From contig CAZFZN010000021.1 in NCBI GenBank assembly GCA_964523105.1, forward strand, positions 1-64,000: a stretch of DNA of 64,000 bases, read 5' to 3'. Position 1 is the first letter of the stretch; every line of letters begins with the position of its first letter. The DNA comes from V1-33 sp964523105 (GTDB lineage Bacteria > Verrucomicrobiota > Verrucomicrobiia > Verrucomicrobiales > V1-33). Shown piece after piece: positions 52,441-60,538 of this stretch. The notes under the pieces are model-generated. The model had not been told where the DNA came from. It did no database searches and saw only the letters and a program-made list of their open reading frames with translations. The position numbers were made by a program, and so were the translations under genes.

Positions 52441-52496
52441 CGGGGACTTCCGGTCCCCGTATTTCCGAAACAAGGGGACTGGAAGTCCCCCCCTAC
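52437..52496. repeat. REP-type palindrome pair that supplies two stop codons
   Basis: GTAG (52437-52440) is followed by CGGGGACTTCCGGTCCCCG (52441-52459). The mirror hairpin GGGGAC-TGGAA-GTCCCC is at 52474-52490 and ends in CCCTAC, so the minus strand also has GTAG (52493-52496 complement). RodA ends in GCG-TAG and uxaC ends in GCG-TAG, each TAG being part of a GTAG foot. The pair fills the whole 52-base space between the convergent genes. Confidence 0.92.
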
Positions 52497-53917
52497 GCCA
52501 GCAGCGGCGCATTGTAGGGCAGGAATCCGAAGAACCGTCGCGCATTGCCATAGCAGACATCACGCACGAGCGAGGACAGCAATTCGAAGTCATTCGGCAG
52601 TTCGCCGCGGCGCACGTCTTCGCCGAGCAGGTTGCAGAGAATGCGGCGGAAGTATTCGTGGCGGCAGAAGCTCATGAAGCTGCGGCTGTCAGTGAGCATG
52701 CCCACCCAGCGGCTCAGCAGCCCGAGATTGCTCAGCGCATTGATCTGCCACTCCATGCCGTCCTTCTGATCGAGGAACCACCAGCCGCTGCCGAACTGCA
52801 CTTTGCCGGGCGTTTTCCCGTCCATGAAATTCCCGCACATGGTGGCCAGCGTGTAGTTGTCGCCCGGATTGATGTTGTAGAGGATCGTTTTTGGCAGGCA
52901 GCCGTCGGAATCGAGCGCGTCCAGATAGCGCGAGAGCCGCTCCGCCTGCGGGAAGTCGCCAATGGAGTCGAATCCGGTGTCGGGCCCGAGCGTGCGCAGG
53001 GCGCGGCTGTTGTTGTTCCGCAGCGGTCCGAGATGCAGTTGTTTGACCCAGCCCTTTTGCGCATCGAGCTGACCGCTGCGCACCATGATGAAAGTGGCGA
53101 ACTGCTGCTGTTCCTCCAGGCTGACCTGTTTGCCGCTGCGCGCTTTGTCGAAGATGCCCGCGGCGGTGGCCTCACTGCAGAAGCTCGCCGTGGCCTGAGG
53201 CTGCCCGTGATCACTCAGACGGCAGCCGTTTTGGTGGAAGTAATCATGACTTCTCTCGAAGGCAGCCAGCAAATCACGGAAGGTTCCGACATCGGAATCT
53301 GTCGCCGCACCAAGCCGTTCCACGTACTTGTTCCACGATTCCGTCTGGTCGATCTTCAGCAGCGCATCCGGACGGAACGTCGGCAGAATCTGCGTGCTGA
53401 ACCCGTCGTCCCGGATCGCCCGGTGAAATTTCAGCGAGTCGGCAGGATCGTCGGTCGTGCAAACGACCTGCACTTTGAAGTCGGAGAGGATACCGCGCGC
53501 CGAGCGGTCGTCATCGCGCAGCCGGGTGTTGGCTTTCTCCCAAACAGACTGTGCGGTCTGCGGCGTGAGCAGTTCATCGATGCCGAAGTAGCGTTTCAGT
53601 TCGAGTGCGCACCAGTGATAGAGCGGATTGCGCAAGGCATACGGCAGCGTGCCGGCGAAGGCCATGAACTTATCCAGCGGCGGCGCATCGCCGGTGCAGT
53701 ATTTCTCCGCCACGCCGTTCCAGCGCATGGCGCGCCATTTGTAGTGGTCACCTTCCAGCCAGATTTCGAAAAGGTTGGAGAAACGGCGGTCCCGCGCCAC
53801 ATCCGCGGGCGGCAGGTGCGAATGATAGTCGATGATCGGCTGCCGCGCGGCAACTTCGTGGTAGAGTCGCACTGCAAGGGGCGAGTGGAGGAGAAAATCG
53901 TCGTGGATGAAGGACAT
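52493..53917 (-). CDS. uxaC: Glucuronate isomerase
   Basis: 474 residues starting at the ATG at 53917. The amidohydrolase-fold signature is clear: SFIHDDFLLHSPLAVRLYHEVAARQPIIDYHSHLPPADVA, FEIWLEGDHYKWRAMRWNGV, VCTTDDPADSLKFHRAI, LPTFRPDALLKI, DHGQPQATASFCS, GWVKQLHLGPLRNNN and GRGELPNDFELL-like C-terminal sequence. It converts glucuronate to fructuronate (and galacturonate to tagaturonate) in hexuronate breakdown. No other hexuronate genes adjoin it. Translation ends at the REP pair. Confidence 0.95.
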   Translation of the reverse strand: MSFIHDDFLLHSPLAVRLYHEVAARQPIIDYHSHLPPADVARDRRFSNLFEIWLEGDHYKWRAMRWNGVAEKYCTGDAPPLDKFMAFAGTLPYALRNPLYHWCALELKRYFGIDELLTPQTAQSVWEKANTRLRDDDRSARGILSDFKVQVVCTTDDPADSLKFHRAIRDDGFSTQILPTFRPDALLKIDQTESWNKYVERLGAATDSDVGTFRDLLAAFERSHDYFHQNGCRLSDHGQPQATASFCSEATAAGIFDKARSGKQVSLEEQQQFATFIMVRSGQLDAQKGWVKQLHLGPLRNNNSRALRTLGPDTGFDSIGDFPQAERLSRYLDALDSDGCLPKTILYNINPGDNYTLATMCGNFMDGKTPGKVQFGSGWWFLDQKDGMEWQINALSNLGLLSRWVGMLTDSRSFMSFCRHEYFRRILCNLLGEDVRRGELPNDFELLSSLVRDVCYGNARRFFGFLPYNAPLLA

Positions 53918-53987
53918 GGGAGTGCGGGAATAGCCCGGAATGCGATGACCCGCACCCGAAGAAGCGCAACATGGAGTCTGCGCCGCT

Positions 53988-55394
53988 TCAGTGTCCCCTG
54001 CCCTGTTCCCGCCACCAGTCGCGAAACGACTGCGGAGGGAGGTCCGGCAGATCACGCGAATTCGTCCACGCGCGTGCCGGGTCGAGCGCACCGCCTTTCA
54101 CAAGGCCGTGCAACGGCTGAAACAGGCGCGCCGCCTTGATCGCCGCCTTAAACAGACGGGGATGATTCGCGAGAAAGGCAAATGCGCGCCACGCGAGTCC
54201 CTCCATCCGACCGCGCCTTTGCCGCACGGCGTTGCGGCGGTTCTGCAGCAGGTGGTGATGCAGGTCGATTTTGACCGGACACGTTTCCGTGCAGGCTCCG
54301 CAAAGCGACGACGCGCCGCTGAGGTGCTTCCATTCCTGAAGCCCGCGCAGGTGAGGAGTGATGACACTGCCGATCGGCCCCTGATAGGTCGTGCCGTAAC
54401 TCAGGCCGCCGATGTTCTTGAAAATGGGGCACACGTTGAGACAGGCGCCGCAGCGGATGCAGTGCAGCGCATCCCGCTGCTCCGGATCGGCCAGCAGCGC
54501 GGTGCGGTGATTGTCGAGCAGTACGACGTGCCATTCCAGCGGTCCGTCCATTTCGCCGGGCTGACGCGGGCCGCCGTAGAGCGTGTTGTAGCAGGTAATC
54601 GGCTGACCCGTGCCGCAGGTGGCGAGCATGGGCAGGAAGAGCGCCAGGTCCGACAGCCGGGGCACCACCTTCTCAATGCCCACGAGCGAGATCATCACCC
54701 GCGGCAGCGCACCGGTGAGCCGGGCATTGCCTTCGTTTTCTGTTATCGAGATCATGCCCGTTTCCGCGACGATGAAATTCGCGCCAGTGATGCCGATGTC
54801 GGCTTCGATGTACTTTTGACGCAGCACGCGGCGCGCGATCATCGTCAGTTCCTCCGGATCGTTCGTTGGCGCACTGCCCAGCTTGTTCTGAAACAAGTCA
54901 CTGATCTCCTCCCGGCTCAGGTGCATGCAGGGAAAGACGAAATGGTAGGGCGCCTCATCCTTCAGTTGCTGAATGTATTCGCCGAGATCGCTCTCCACCA
55001 CGGAGAACCCCTGCGATTCCAGCAGTTCGTTGATGCGAATCTCCTCCCCGGTCATCACCTTCGACTTCACGATCCTTCGCGCCCCGTGCCGCCGGATGAT
55101 GTCCACAATCACTTCGCGGGCCTCCTCACCGTTGCTGCACCAATGCACCTGCGTGCCGCGCGCCGTGGCCTGCTTCTCAAATTCCACCAAATGCGTGTCC
55201 AGTTCATTCACCGCCGCCCATTTCGTCTCCGCCGCCGTCTGCCGCGCGCCGCTCCAGTCGCGCCAGGCCGCCATCCGCGGCATGCGCGCATCGTAATACT
55301 TGCCCATCGCGCTCTGGATGCGCACGCGGTGCGTCAGGTCCGCGGTGAGCCGGGCGGAGTCCGTGTGGAACTGTTCACTCGGCACACGGCTCAT
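53988..55394 (-). CDS. lutB: LutB/YkgF-type iron-sulfur protein of lactate utilisation
   Basis: 468 residues starting at the ATG at 55394, overlapping the stop of lutA as ATGA. An N-terminal LUD domain (IVKSKVMTGEEIRINELLESQGFSVVESDLGEYI, DIGITGANFIVAETGMISITENEGNARL) is followed by two ferredoxin-type cluster motifs: CIRCGACLNVCPIF and SLCGACTETCPVKI. A C-terminal helical region follows. With LutA and LutC it oxidises L-lactate to pyruvate; LutC is not seen here. Confidence 0.9.
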   Translation of the reverse strand: MSRVPSEQFHTDSARLTADLTHRVRIQSAMGKYYDARMPRMAAWRDWSGARQTAAETKWAAVNELDTHLVEFEKQATARGTQVHWCSNGEEAREVIVDIIRRHGARRIVKSKVMTGEEIRINELLESQGFSVVESDLGEYIQQLKDEAPYHFVFPCMHLSREEISDLFQNKLGSAPTNDPEELTMIARRVLRQKYIEADIGITGANFIVAETGMISITENEGNARLTGALPRVMISLVGIEKVVPRLSDLALFLPMLATCGTGQPITCYNTLYGGPRQPGEMDGPLEWHVVLLDNHRTALLADPEQRDALHCIRCGACLNVCPIFKNIGGLSYGTTYQGPIGSVITPHLRGLQEWKHLSGASSLCGACTETCPVKIDLHHHLLQNRRNAVRQRRGRMEGLAWRAFAFLANHPRLFKAAIKAARLFQPLHGLVKGGALDPARAWTNSRDLPDLPPQSFRDWWREQGRGH

Positions 55395-56107
55395 GACTGG
55401 GAAAGGATCTCCGCGAGGTGCATGGTTTGAATGGGCCGGCCCTGACGGCGCAGCAGGCCCTGCAGGTGCATGAGGCAACTGGAGTCGTTGCTGACGATAA
55501 CGTCCGCGCCGGTTTGCGCGGCGCCGGCGCATTTCACTTCTCCCATCGCAGTGCTGATGCTGGCGTACTTCGCGGCAAAGGCGCCTCCAAACCCGCAGCA
55601 GGTCTCAGCATCCGCCATTTCCACGAGTTCCAGGCCGCGCACATGGCGCAGCAGTTCGCGCGGCTGGCTTTTGATTTTCAGTTCACGCAGCCCATGGCAG
55701 CCGTCATGAAAAGTCACGCGCCGCTCGAATCGAGCGCCCAGGTCGGTGACGCCGAGTCTGCCGACGAGGAAGTCGGAGAACTCCCACGTCTTCGCGGCCA
55801 GAGCGCGGGCGGCTCCGGCCTCCGGCTGACCGGCGAAAAGTTCCTGATAGAAGACCTTGAGCATCGCGCCGCACGAGCCGCTGCCAATGACGACAGCTTC
55901 CGCCCGCGCCAGCCTCTGCAGCACCGGCCGGGCGATACAGCGCGCTTCGTCCCAATAGCCGGAATTGAACGGCGGCTGGCCGCAGCAGGCCAGTTCTGCG
56001 GGGAATTCGACCGTATGCCCCAGCTTCTCCAGAATCCGGACCATGCTGACCGCCGCCTGCGGAAAGCAGGCATCCATGTAGCAGGGTACGAACAGAGTAA
56101 CAGTCAT
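55391..56107 (-). CDS. lutA: LutA/YkgE-type cysteine-rich protein of lactate utilisation
   Basis: 238 residues starting at the ATG at 56107. Two CCG-type repeats are visible: VPCYMDACFPQ with ELACCGQPPFNSGY in the first half, and HDGCHGLRELKI with ADAETCCGFGG in the second. SNDSSCLMHLQGLL near the end is typical. These cysteines bind the iron-sulfur clusters or quinone-linked site of the lactate oxidase complex. It is translationally coupled to lutB by an ATGA overlap. Confidence 0.9.
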   Translation of the reverse strand: MTVTLFVPCYMDACFPQAAVSMVRILEKLGHTVEFPAELACCGQPPFNSGYWDEARCIARPVLQRLARAEAVVIGSGSCGAMLKVFYQELFAGQPEAGAARALAAKTWEFSDFLVGRLGVTDLGARFERRVTFHDGCHGLRELKIKSQPRELLRHVRGLELVEMADAETCCGFGGAFAAKYASISTAMGEVKCAGAAQTGADVIVSNDSSCLMHLQGLLRRQGRPIQTMHLAEILSQS

Positions 56108-56160
56108 TGACACGCAGCGGTAGCACGACTCCGCCGGCTGGCGAGTTGAGTTTGCATTGC

Positions 56161-56793
56161 TCAACGAGCGGCCGGAGACCGGTTTCCTGCGCGGATGATG
56201 AGCACGGCAATGATGGAGCCCGCAAGATTGGCCACGAGGTCCCAGCCGGTGTTCTCGTAGTCGCCGACATTGGTGTCGGGCAGAATGCGCGTGGCCGTGA
56301 ACTCCACCACTTCATTGAAGGCGCCGAATCCCATGCCGGCGGCCACGCACAGCACCATGATTCCGGGCGTGGGCCGCACCGCCGAGCCGTCCGCCGAGCG
56401 CAGCGCGCTTTTCAAAATGTGCCAGCACAGCCACGAGGTAATACCGAAACCGTAGGCGTGGGTGATCTGATCGTACTTCAAATACCCGGGAATGAGCCAC
56501 CAGCTGTAAAGCACCGGATGGGAGCCGTGGTGAAACCACTCCTGCGGAATCGGCAGCAGTCCGCCGGCCATGTGCAGCAGGCCCCAGATGCTGAAGGTCC
56601 ACATCAGTCCCGGGCCGAGCGGATAGCGGCGGTGTACGGTGTAAATGGAGGGTACCAGCACCAGCATGACTCCAATGTAGATGATGAACTCGCGGTTCCC
56701 TGACATGACGGCGCCGGCAATGGCCGCCGCCATGTAGGCGCCGGTGAAAATCAGGACCGGCCTGAGCGAAGAGGATGGAGGCTGCGGTTTCAT
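56161..56793 (-). CDS. DUF2238 (YjdF-like) membrane protein, copy 2
   Basis: 210 residues with about six membrane helices. It shares the DUF2238 pattern with the gene next to it: YDQITHAYGFGITSWLCWHIL, GFGAFNEVVEFTATRILPDTNVGDYENTGWDLVANLAGSIIAVLII. The conserved Asp and His in the helices (DxxxH, EVVEF) suggest a metal or catalytic site, but the role is unknown. It starts one base after the stop of copy 1, so the two are co-translated and may form a heteromer. Confidence 0.8.
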   Translation of the reverse strand: MKPQPPSSSLRPVLIFTGAYMAAAIAGAVMSGNREFIIYIGVMLVLVPSIYTVHRRYPLGPGLMWTFSIWGLLHMAGGLLPIPQEWFHHGSHPVLYSWWLIPGYLKYDQITHAYGFGITSWLCWHILKSALRSADGSAVRPTPGIMVLCVAAGMGFGAFNEVVEFTATRILPDTNVGDYENTGWDLVANLAGSIIAVLIIRAGNRSPAAR

Positions 56794-56794
56794 G

Positions 56795-57559
56795 TCAGGA
56801 CGGCGGTTGAATGCGCAGGCTCTCCGTCCATTCGCGTGTGAAGTCGCGCTGGCAGCGCCAGTTCACCAGCGCCGTGATCAGCATCGCGAGCAGCGCCCCG
56901 GCCGCCGCGAGCACCATGTCCTTTTGCGCGTCCCAGGGATCGCCCTGCGTCCCGACATAGGCCACTCCGAGTTCCCCGCCGAAAACCTCCGCCGCCGCCC
57001 ATTCGACCATCTCATAGAACGCGGACGACGAGAGCGTCAGGTCCAGCGGCAGGAAATAGCTCCAAAAGCCCCGCACCTTCACGAGGTGAAAGAAGATTTC
57101 CCGGATCGGATAGGCGAGCATCAGTCCGTAGAGCAAATGAATGATGCGGTCGAAGTTGTTCCGTTCCCAGCCGACGAGGCTGTTGAAGGTGCGGCCGGTG
57201 ACTGCGGCGAACCATGCATCGTAGGGCACTTCCGAATAGGTGTAATGCGCGCCCACCTCGTGGACGCAGAGAAATGCGAACACGAGTGTCCAGGAAAGGC
57301 GGGAGAATGGCATCCAGCGGTAAATCGCCCAGAGCACAGCCAGGGCTGCGAGGACGAGCACGTTTTCCAGAATCCAGTCCTGCCGGTGCCACGGCGCGAT
57401 GCCCAGAAGCACCGTGAGCAAAGCGAAAGCCCCGGCAAGCACCGCCACGTAACGGCGGTGGTGAAAATTGATCGCGGGACGCGCTTTGCCGGCAGGAGGC
57501 ATTCGGCGCATTCTGATGCCATGTCCGAAAATTGCACGCCGCATTTCACGGCGCAGCAT
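56795..57559 (-). CDS. DUF2238 (YjdF-like) membrane protein, copy 1
   Basis: Up to 254 residues from the ATG at 57559; internal methionines within the first 20 residues are alternative starts. About six membrane helices. Family marks are VHEVGAHYTYSEVPYD, GRTFNSLVGWERNNFDRIIHLLYGLMLAYPIREIFF, SSSAFYEMVEWAAAEVFGGELGVAYVGTQGDPWDAQKDMVLAAAGALLAM. This copy is closer to the classic YjdF sequence than its neighbour. It starts ten bases after lysC ends and is likely in one transcript with lysC upstream. Confidence 0.82.
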   Translation of the reverse strand: MLRREMRRAIFGHGIRMRRMPPAGKARPAINFHHRRYVAVLAGAFALLTVLLGIAPWHRQDWILENVLVLAALAVLWAIYRWMPFSRLSWTLVFAFLCVHEVGAHYTYSEVPYDAWFAAVTGRTFNSLVGWERNNFDRIIHLLYGLMLAYPIREIFFHLVKVRGFWSYFLPLDLTLSSSAFYEMVEWAAAEVFGGELGVAYVGTQGDPWDAQKDMVLAAAGALLAMLITALVNWRCQRDFTREWTESLRIQPPS

Positions 57560-57568
57560 GGCGCGGGG

Positions 57569-58792
57569 CTAGGCCCCCTCGTGCAGCCGGAAGGCCTGGT
57601 GCACCGTGCGCACGGCGACTTCCTGGTCCTTTTCGTCCACAATGACCGCGATCTTGATCTCGCTGGTGGAAATCATGTCGATGTTGATGCCCGCTTCGCC
57701 GAGCGCCCCGAACAGCGTGCCGGCCACGCCGCTGTGACTGCGCATGCCGATGCCGACGGCACTGACTTTGGCAATGCCGTCCACGGCGGTGATCTCCACT
57801 TTGTCGCTGATGCTCCGCGCGGCCTCCTCCAGCGCGGCGGTGGCCTTCTTGAGATCATTCTTGTGCAGCGTGAACGAGATGCGCGCCTCGCCCTCACGGC
57901 TGGTGTTCTGAATGATCATGTCGATGTTGATATTCGCTTCGCCGATGGCCTTGAAGACGCGCGCGGCATTGCCGGGCTTGTCGGGAATGGCGGTGATGGT
58001 GATCTTGGCCTGGTCTTTTTCCAGACTGACGCCGCGGATGACGACGGATTCCATGCTCGGATTTTCCATGGTAACGAGGGTGCCGGGGTTGTGGTTCATG
58101 CTGTTCCGGACTTCAAACGGCACGCCAAACTTGTTCGCAAACTCCACGCTGCGGCTTTGCATCACCTTGCTGCCGCTGCTGGCCATTTCCAGCATCTCTT
58201 CGTAGCTGATGACGGGAATCTTCCGCGCGTCCGGCACGAGCCGCGGGTCCGCGGTATAGACGCCGTCCACGTCGGTGAAGATCTGGCAAAGGTCCGCTTT
58301 GATCGCCGCCGCCATGGCGATGGCCGTCAGGTCGCTGCCGCCGCGTCCCAGAGTGGTGATGCGGCCATCCGCGGTGATGCCCTGAAACCCGGCGACGACG
58401 ACGACATTGCCGTCGTCGAGCATCCGCTGCACATCTTTCGGCGTGATGTTATGAATGCGGGCGCGCGTGTGCACTCCGTCGGTCTGAATCCCGGCCTGCG
58501 CGCCGGTGCACGACACCGCCTTTCCGCCCATGTGATTGATGGCCATCGCCAGCAGCGCGATGGTCGTCTGCTCGCCGGTCGCCAGCAGCACGTCCATCTC
58601 GCGCTCCACCGGCTCGTCGCACACTTCGCGCGCCAGTTTGATGAGGCTGTCCGTGACGCCACTCATGGCCGAAACCACCACGACAACCTGATTCCCCGCG
58701 CGCTGCGTTTCCAGCACGCGGCGTGCGACATTCTTGATGCGCTCCGGATTCCCGACGGAGGTTCCGCCGTATTTCTGCACAATGGTGGCCAT
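57569..58792 (-). CDS. lysC: Aspartate kinase
   Basis: 407 residues. The kinase domain begins IVQKYGGTSVGNPERIKNVA and includes VVVVSAMSGVTDSLI, GEQTTIALLAMAI and TLGRGGSDLTAIAMAAAIKADLCQIFTDVDGVYTADPR. Two ACT domains follow (DKPGNAARVFKAIGEANINIDMIIQN and GMRSHSGVAGTLFGALGEAGINIDMISTSEIKIAVIV) for feedback control by lysine or threonine. It makes aspartyl phosphate, the first step to lysine, methionine, threonine and diaminopimelate for peptidoglycan. Length is standard for a monofunctional enzyme. Confidence 0.97.
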   Translation of the reverse strand: MATIVQKYGGTSVGNPERIKNVARRVLETQRAGNQVVVVVSAMSGVTDSLIKLAREVCDEPVEREMDVLLATGEQTTIALLAMAINHMGGKAVSCTGAQAGIQTDGVHTRARIHNITPKDVQRMLDDGNVVVVAGFQGITADGRITTLGRGGSDLTAIAMAAAIKADLCQIFTDVDGVYTADPRLVPDARKIPVISYEEMLEMASSGSKVMQSRSVEFANKFGVPFEVRNSMNHNPGTLVTMENPSMESVVIRGVSLEKDQAKITITAIPDKPGNAARVFKAIGEANINIDMIIQNTSREGEARISFTLHKNDLKKATAALEEAARSISDKVEITAVDGIAKVSAVGIGMRSHSGVAGTLFGALGEAGINIDMISTSEIKIAVIVDEKDQEVAVRTVHQAFRLHEGA

Positions 58793-58849
58793 GAAAAAGG
58801 AGCGCGCTCTCTAAACGGTCCCCCCCGGGGGGCAAGGAGAGATTGACGC

Positions 58850-59872
58850 TCAGGCGAGGGCCAGTTCCGGCTGCCAGCCGCGCGGCTGCGGTTTCACTCC
58901 GGCAAGCGATTTGACGACCTCCCGGGCCAGCGCGGCCACGACCGGCATGGCCACGCTGTTGCCGAACTGCCGGTAGGCCTGGGTGTCGCTGACATTGATC
59001 TTGAACCGGTCCGGAAAACCCATAAGCCGCGCGCACTCGCGGGGCGTCAGGCGCCGCGGGTTCCGGTCCTTTCCCTGACCGATGAGAATCTCACTGCCGT
59101 CCTTATAATAACGCGCGCTCAGCGTGCGCGCCACGTCGCCGGGGCCGAAGACACTGCACCCGAAGCCGTTGCCTTTCGCGGCATGTTTGGCGGCGTAGTC
59201 CTGGAGGTAGTTCCACAGCTTGTCCGTCAGGGTGTACTTCGCGTGCGGCTCGGATTCGAGGATGCTCCCGAGCGCCGGGGCCTCCGCCGGCGGTTCCGGC
59301 CACGTGAATTCCCGCGGCTCGCGAAAGCCTACCAGAAAAATCCGCTCGCGGTGCTGCGGCACCCAGTGGCGCGCATCGATGATGCGGTGCTCCACATGAT
59401 AGCCGAGTTCCTCTGTCAGGGTGCTGTGAATGACCTTGAAGGTGTTCCCTTTGTCGTGGCTCTTCAGATTCTTGACGTTCTCCAGCACGAACGCCGCGGG
59501 CCGGTGATAGTCGATCAGTCGCGCGATCTCGAAGAACAAATTGCCCTGACGCTCGTCCTCGAATCCATGCGCGCGGCCGAGACTGTTCTTCTTGCTCACG
59601 CCGGCCAGACTGAACGGCTGACACGGAAACCCGCCGCAAAGAATCTCGTGCGCCGGAACCTCCGCGGACTTCACCTGGTGAATGTCGCCGTGCGGACGTT
59701 CGCCGAAATTGTCTTCGTAGGTCTTCTGCGACCACTTGTCCCAGTCCGATGAAAACACGCATTCGCACCCCGCCTGCTCAAAGGCGATGCGAAACCCGCC
59801 GATCCCGCAGAAGAGATCGATGAATCGCAGCGGGTGGTTAGGCTGCGCGGACTGGCGAACGCGGGCGGGCAT
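58850..59872 (-). CDS. DNA (cytosine-5) methyltransferase
   Basis: 340 residues starting at the ATG at 59872, which overlaps the stop of the next gene by one base (TAATG). C5 methyltransferase motifs occur in order: FIDLFCGIGGFRIAFEQAG (I), ILCGGFPCQPFSLAGV with the catalytic PCQ cysteine (IV), FVLENVKNL (VI), WVPQHRERIFLVGF (VIII) and YRQFGNSVAMPVVAALA (X). The target recognition part between VIII and X is short, as in small bacterial enzymes. No restriction endonuclease or Vsr gene lies beside it, so it may be an orphan or an epigenetic regulator. The frame extends to 60694 over the neighbouring gene and is not real there. Confidence 0.93.
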   Translation of the reverse strand: MPARVRQSAQPNHPLRFIDLFCGIGGFRIAFEQAGCECVFSSDWDKWSQKTYEDNFGERPHGDIHQVKSAEVPAHEILCGGFPCQPFSLAGVSKKNSLGRAHGFEDERQGNLFFEIARLIDYHRPAAFVLENVKNLKSHDKGNTFKVIHSTLTEELGYHVEHRIIDARHWVPQHRERIFLVGFREPREFTWPEPPAEAPALGSILESEPHAKYTLTDKLWNYLQDYAAKHAAKGNGFGCSVFGPGDVARTLSARYYKDGSEILIGQGKDRNPRRLTPRECARLMGFPDRFKINVSDTQAYRQFGNSVAMPVVAALAREVVKSLAGVKPQPRGWQPELALA

Positions 59873-60375
59873 TACTTTCCGCCGGCAGGGGCGTGGTCGA
59901 AAAATGCATGCAGTTCCAGTTCCACCTCCGCATCCAGCACCTGCCAGCGGCCGTCGCCGAAATAGACATACACCCGCCAGAGCATCGGCCGTTTCTGACA
60001 ATTCATCACACAGGTCACCTCCTTCAGCGCCCGTCCGGCGCTCCGCACCCGGAGTATGGACGCGCTCTCCACCTTGCCGCACTTCTCGATCAACAGCAGC
60101 GTGTTCTTGACCAGGGTTTCCAGCAGCACCGGCTGCTCCGCGGCCAGAGCAGAGCCTTCGAAGAGCCGGTTGAATCCGTCCTGCACCTGACGGTTTTTCA
60201 CATGATTGAAAAACGCATCGATCCGCGCGCGCACCGCCGGATCCAGTGCATCGTCCGCCGATGGCGCCGGGGCCGGAGCGGCGGCGGGCTTCGGTGCAGG
60301 CTTGGCCGCCGGCTTTTGGGGAGCCGCCAGCACCGCAGTTGTCAGCAGGGAAAGCAGGATCAGGGTGAGTTTCAT
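59872..60375 (-). CDS. Exported hypothetical protein with Lys/Pro/Ala-rich linker
   Basis: 167 residues. A signal peptide (LTLILLSLLTTAVLAA) is followed by a low-complexity KPAAKPAPKPAAAPAPAP linker and a small alpha-beta domain. That domain starts at DPAVRARIDAFFNHVKNRQVQDGFNRLF and includes CVMNCQKRPMLWRVYVYFGDGRWQVLDAEVE, which resembles NTF2-like or DUF4864-like export proteins. Its stop codon overlaps the methyltransferase start, yet the two products have no obvious link. The family is not certain. Confidence 0.7.
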   Translation of the reverse strand: MKLTLILLSLLTTAVLAAPQKPAAKPAPKPAAAPAPAPSADDALDPAVRARIDAFFNHVKNRQVQDGFNRLFEGSALAAEQPVLLETLVKNTLLLIEKCGKVESASILRVRSAGRALKEVTCVMNCQKRPMLWRVYVYFGDGRWQVLDAEVELELHAFFDHAPAGGK

Positions 60376-60538
60376 GGCGCGCGACTATGGGCAGCGCCTC
60401 CAGCGCCGTGCAATGTGTTTCTCCGGCGTCCTTCGCCTCCCGTCCGGGAAGTTGCCAACCGGGCCTCCACTGGCGAACCCGGAGGTCGAATCCAATGTGC
60501 AACTTGCGCGCCGGCTCTTTGGACCTAATTTCACACCC

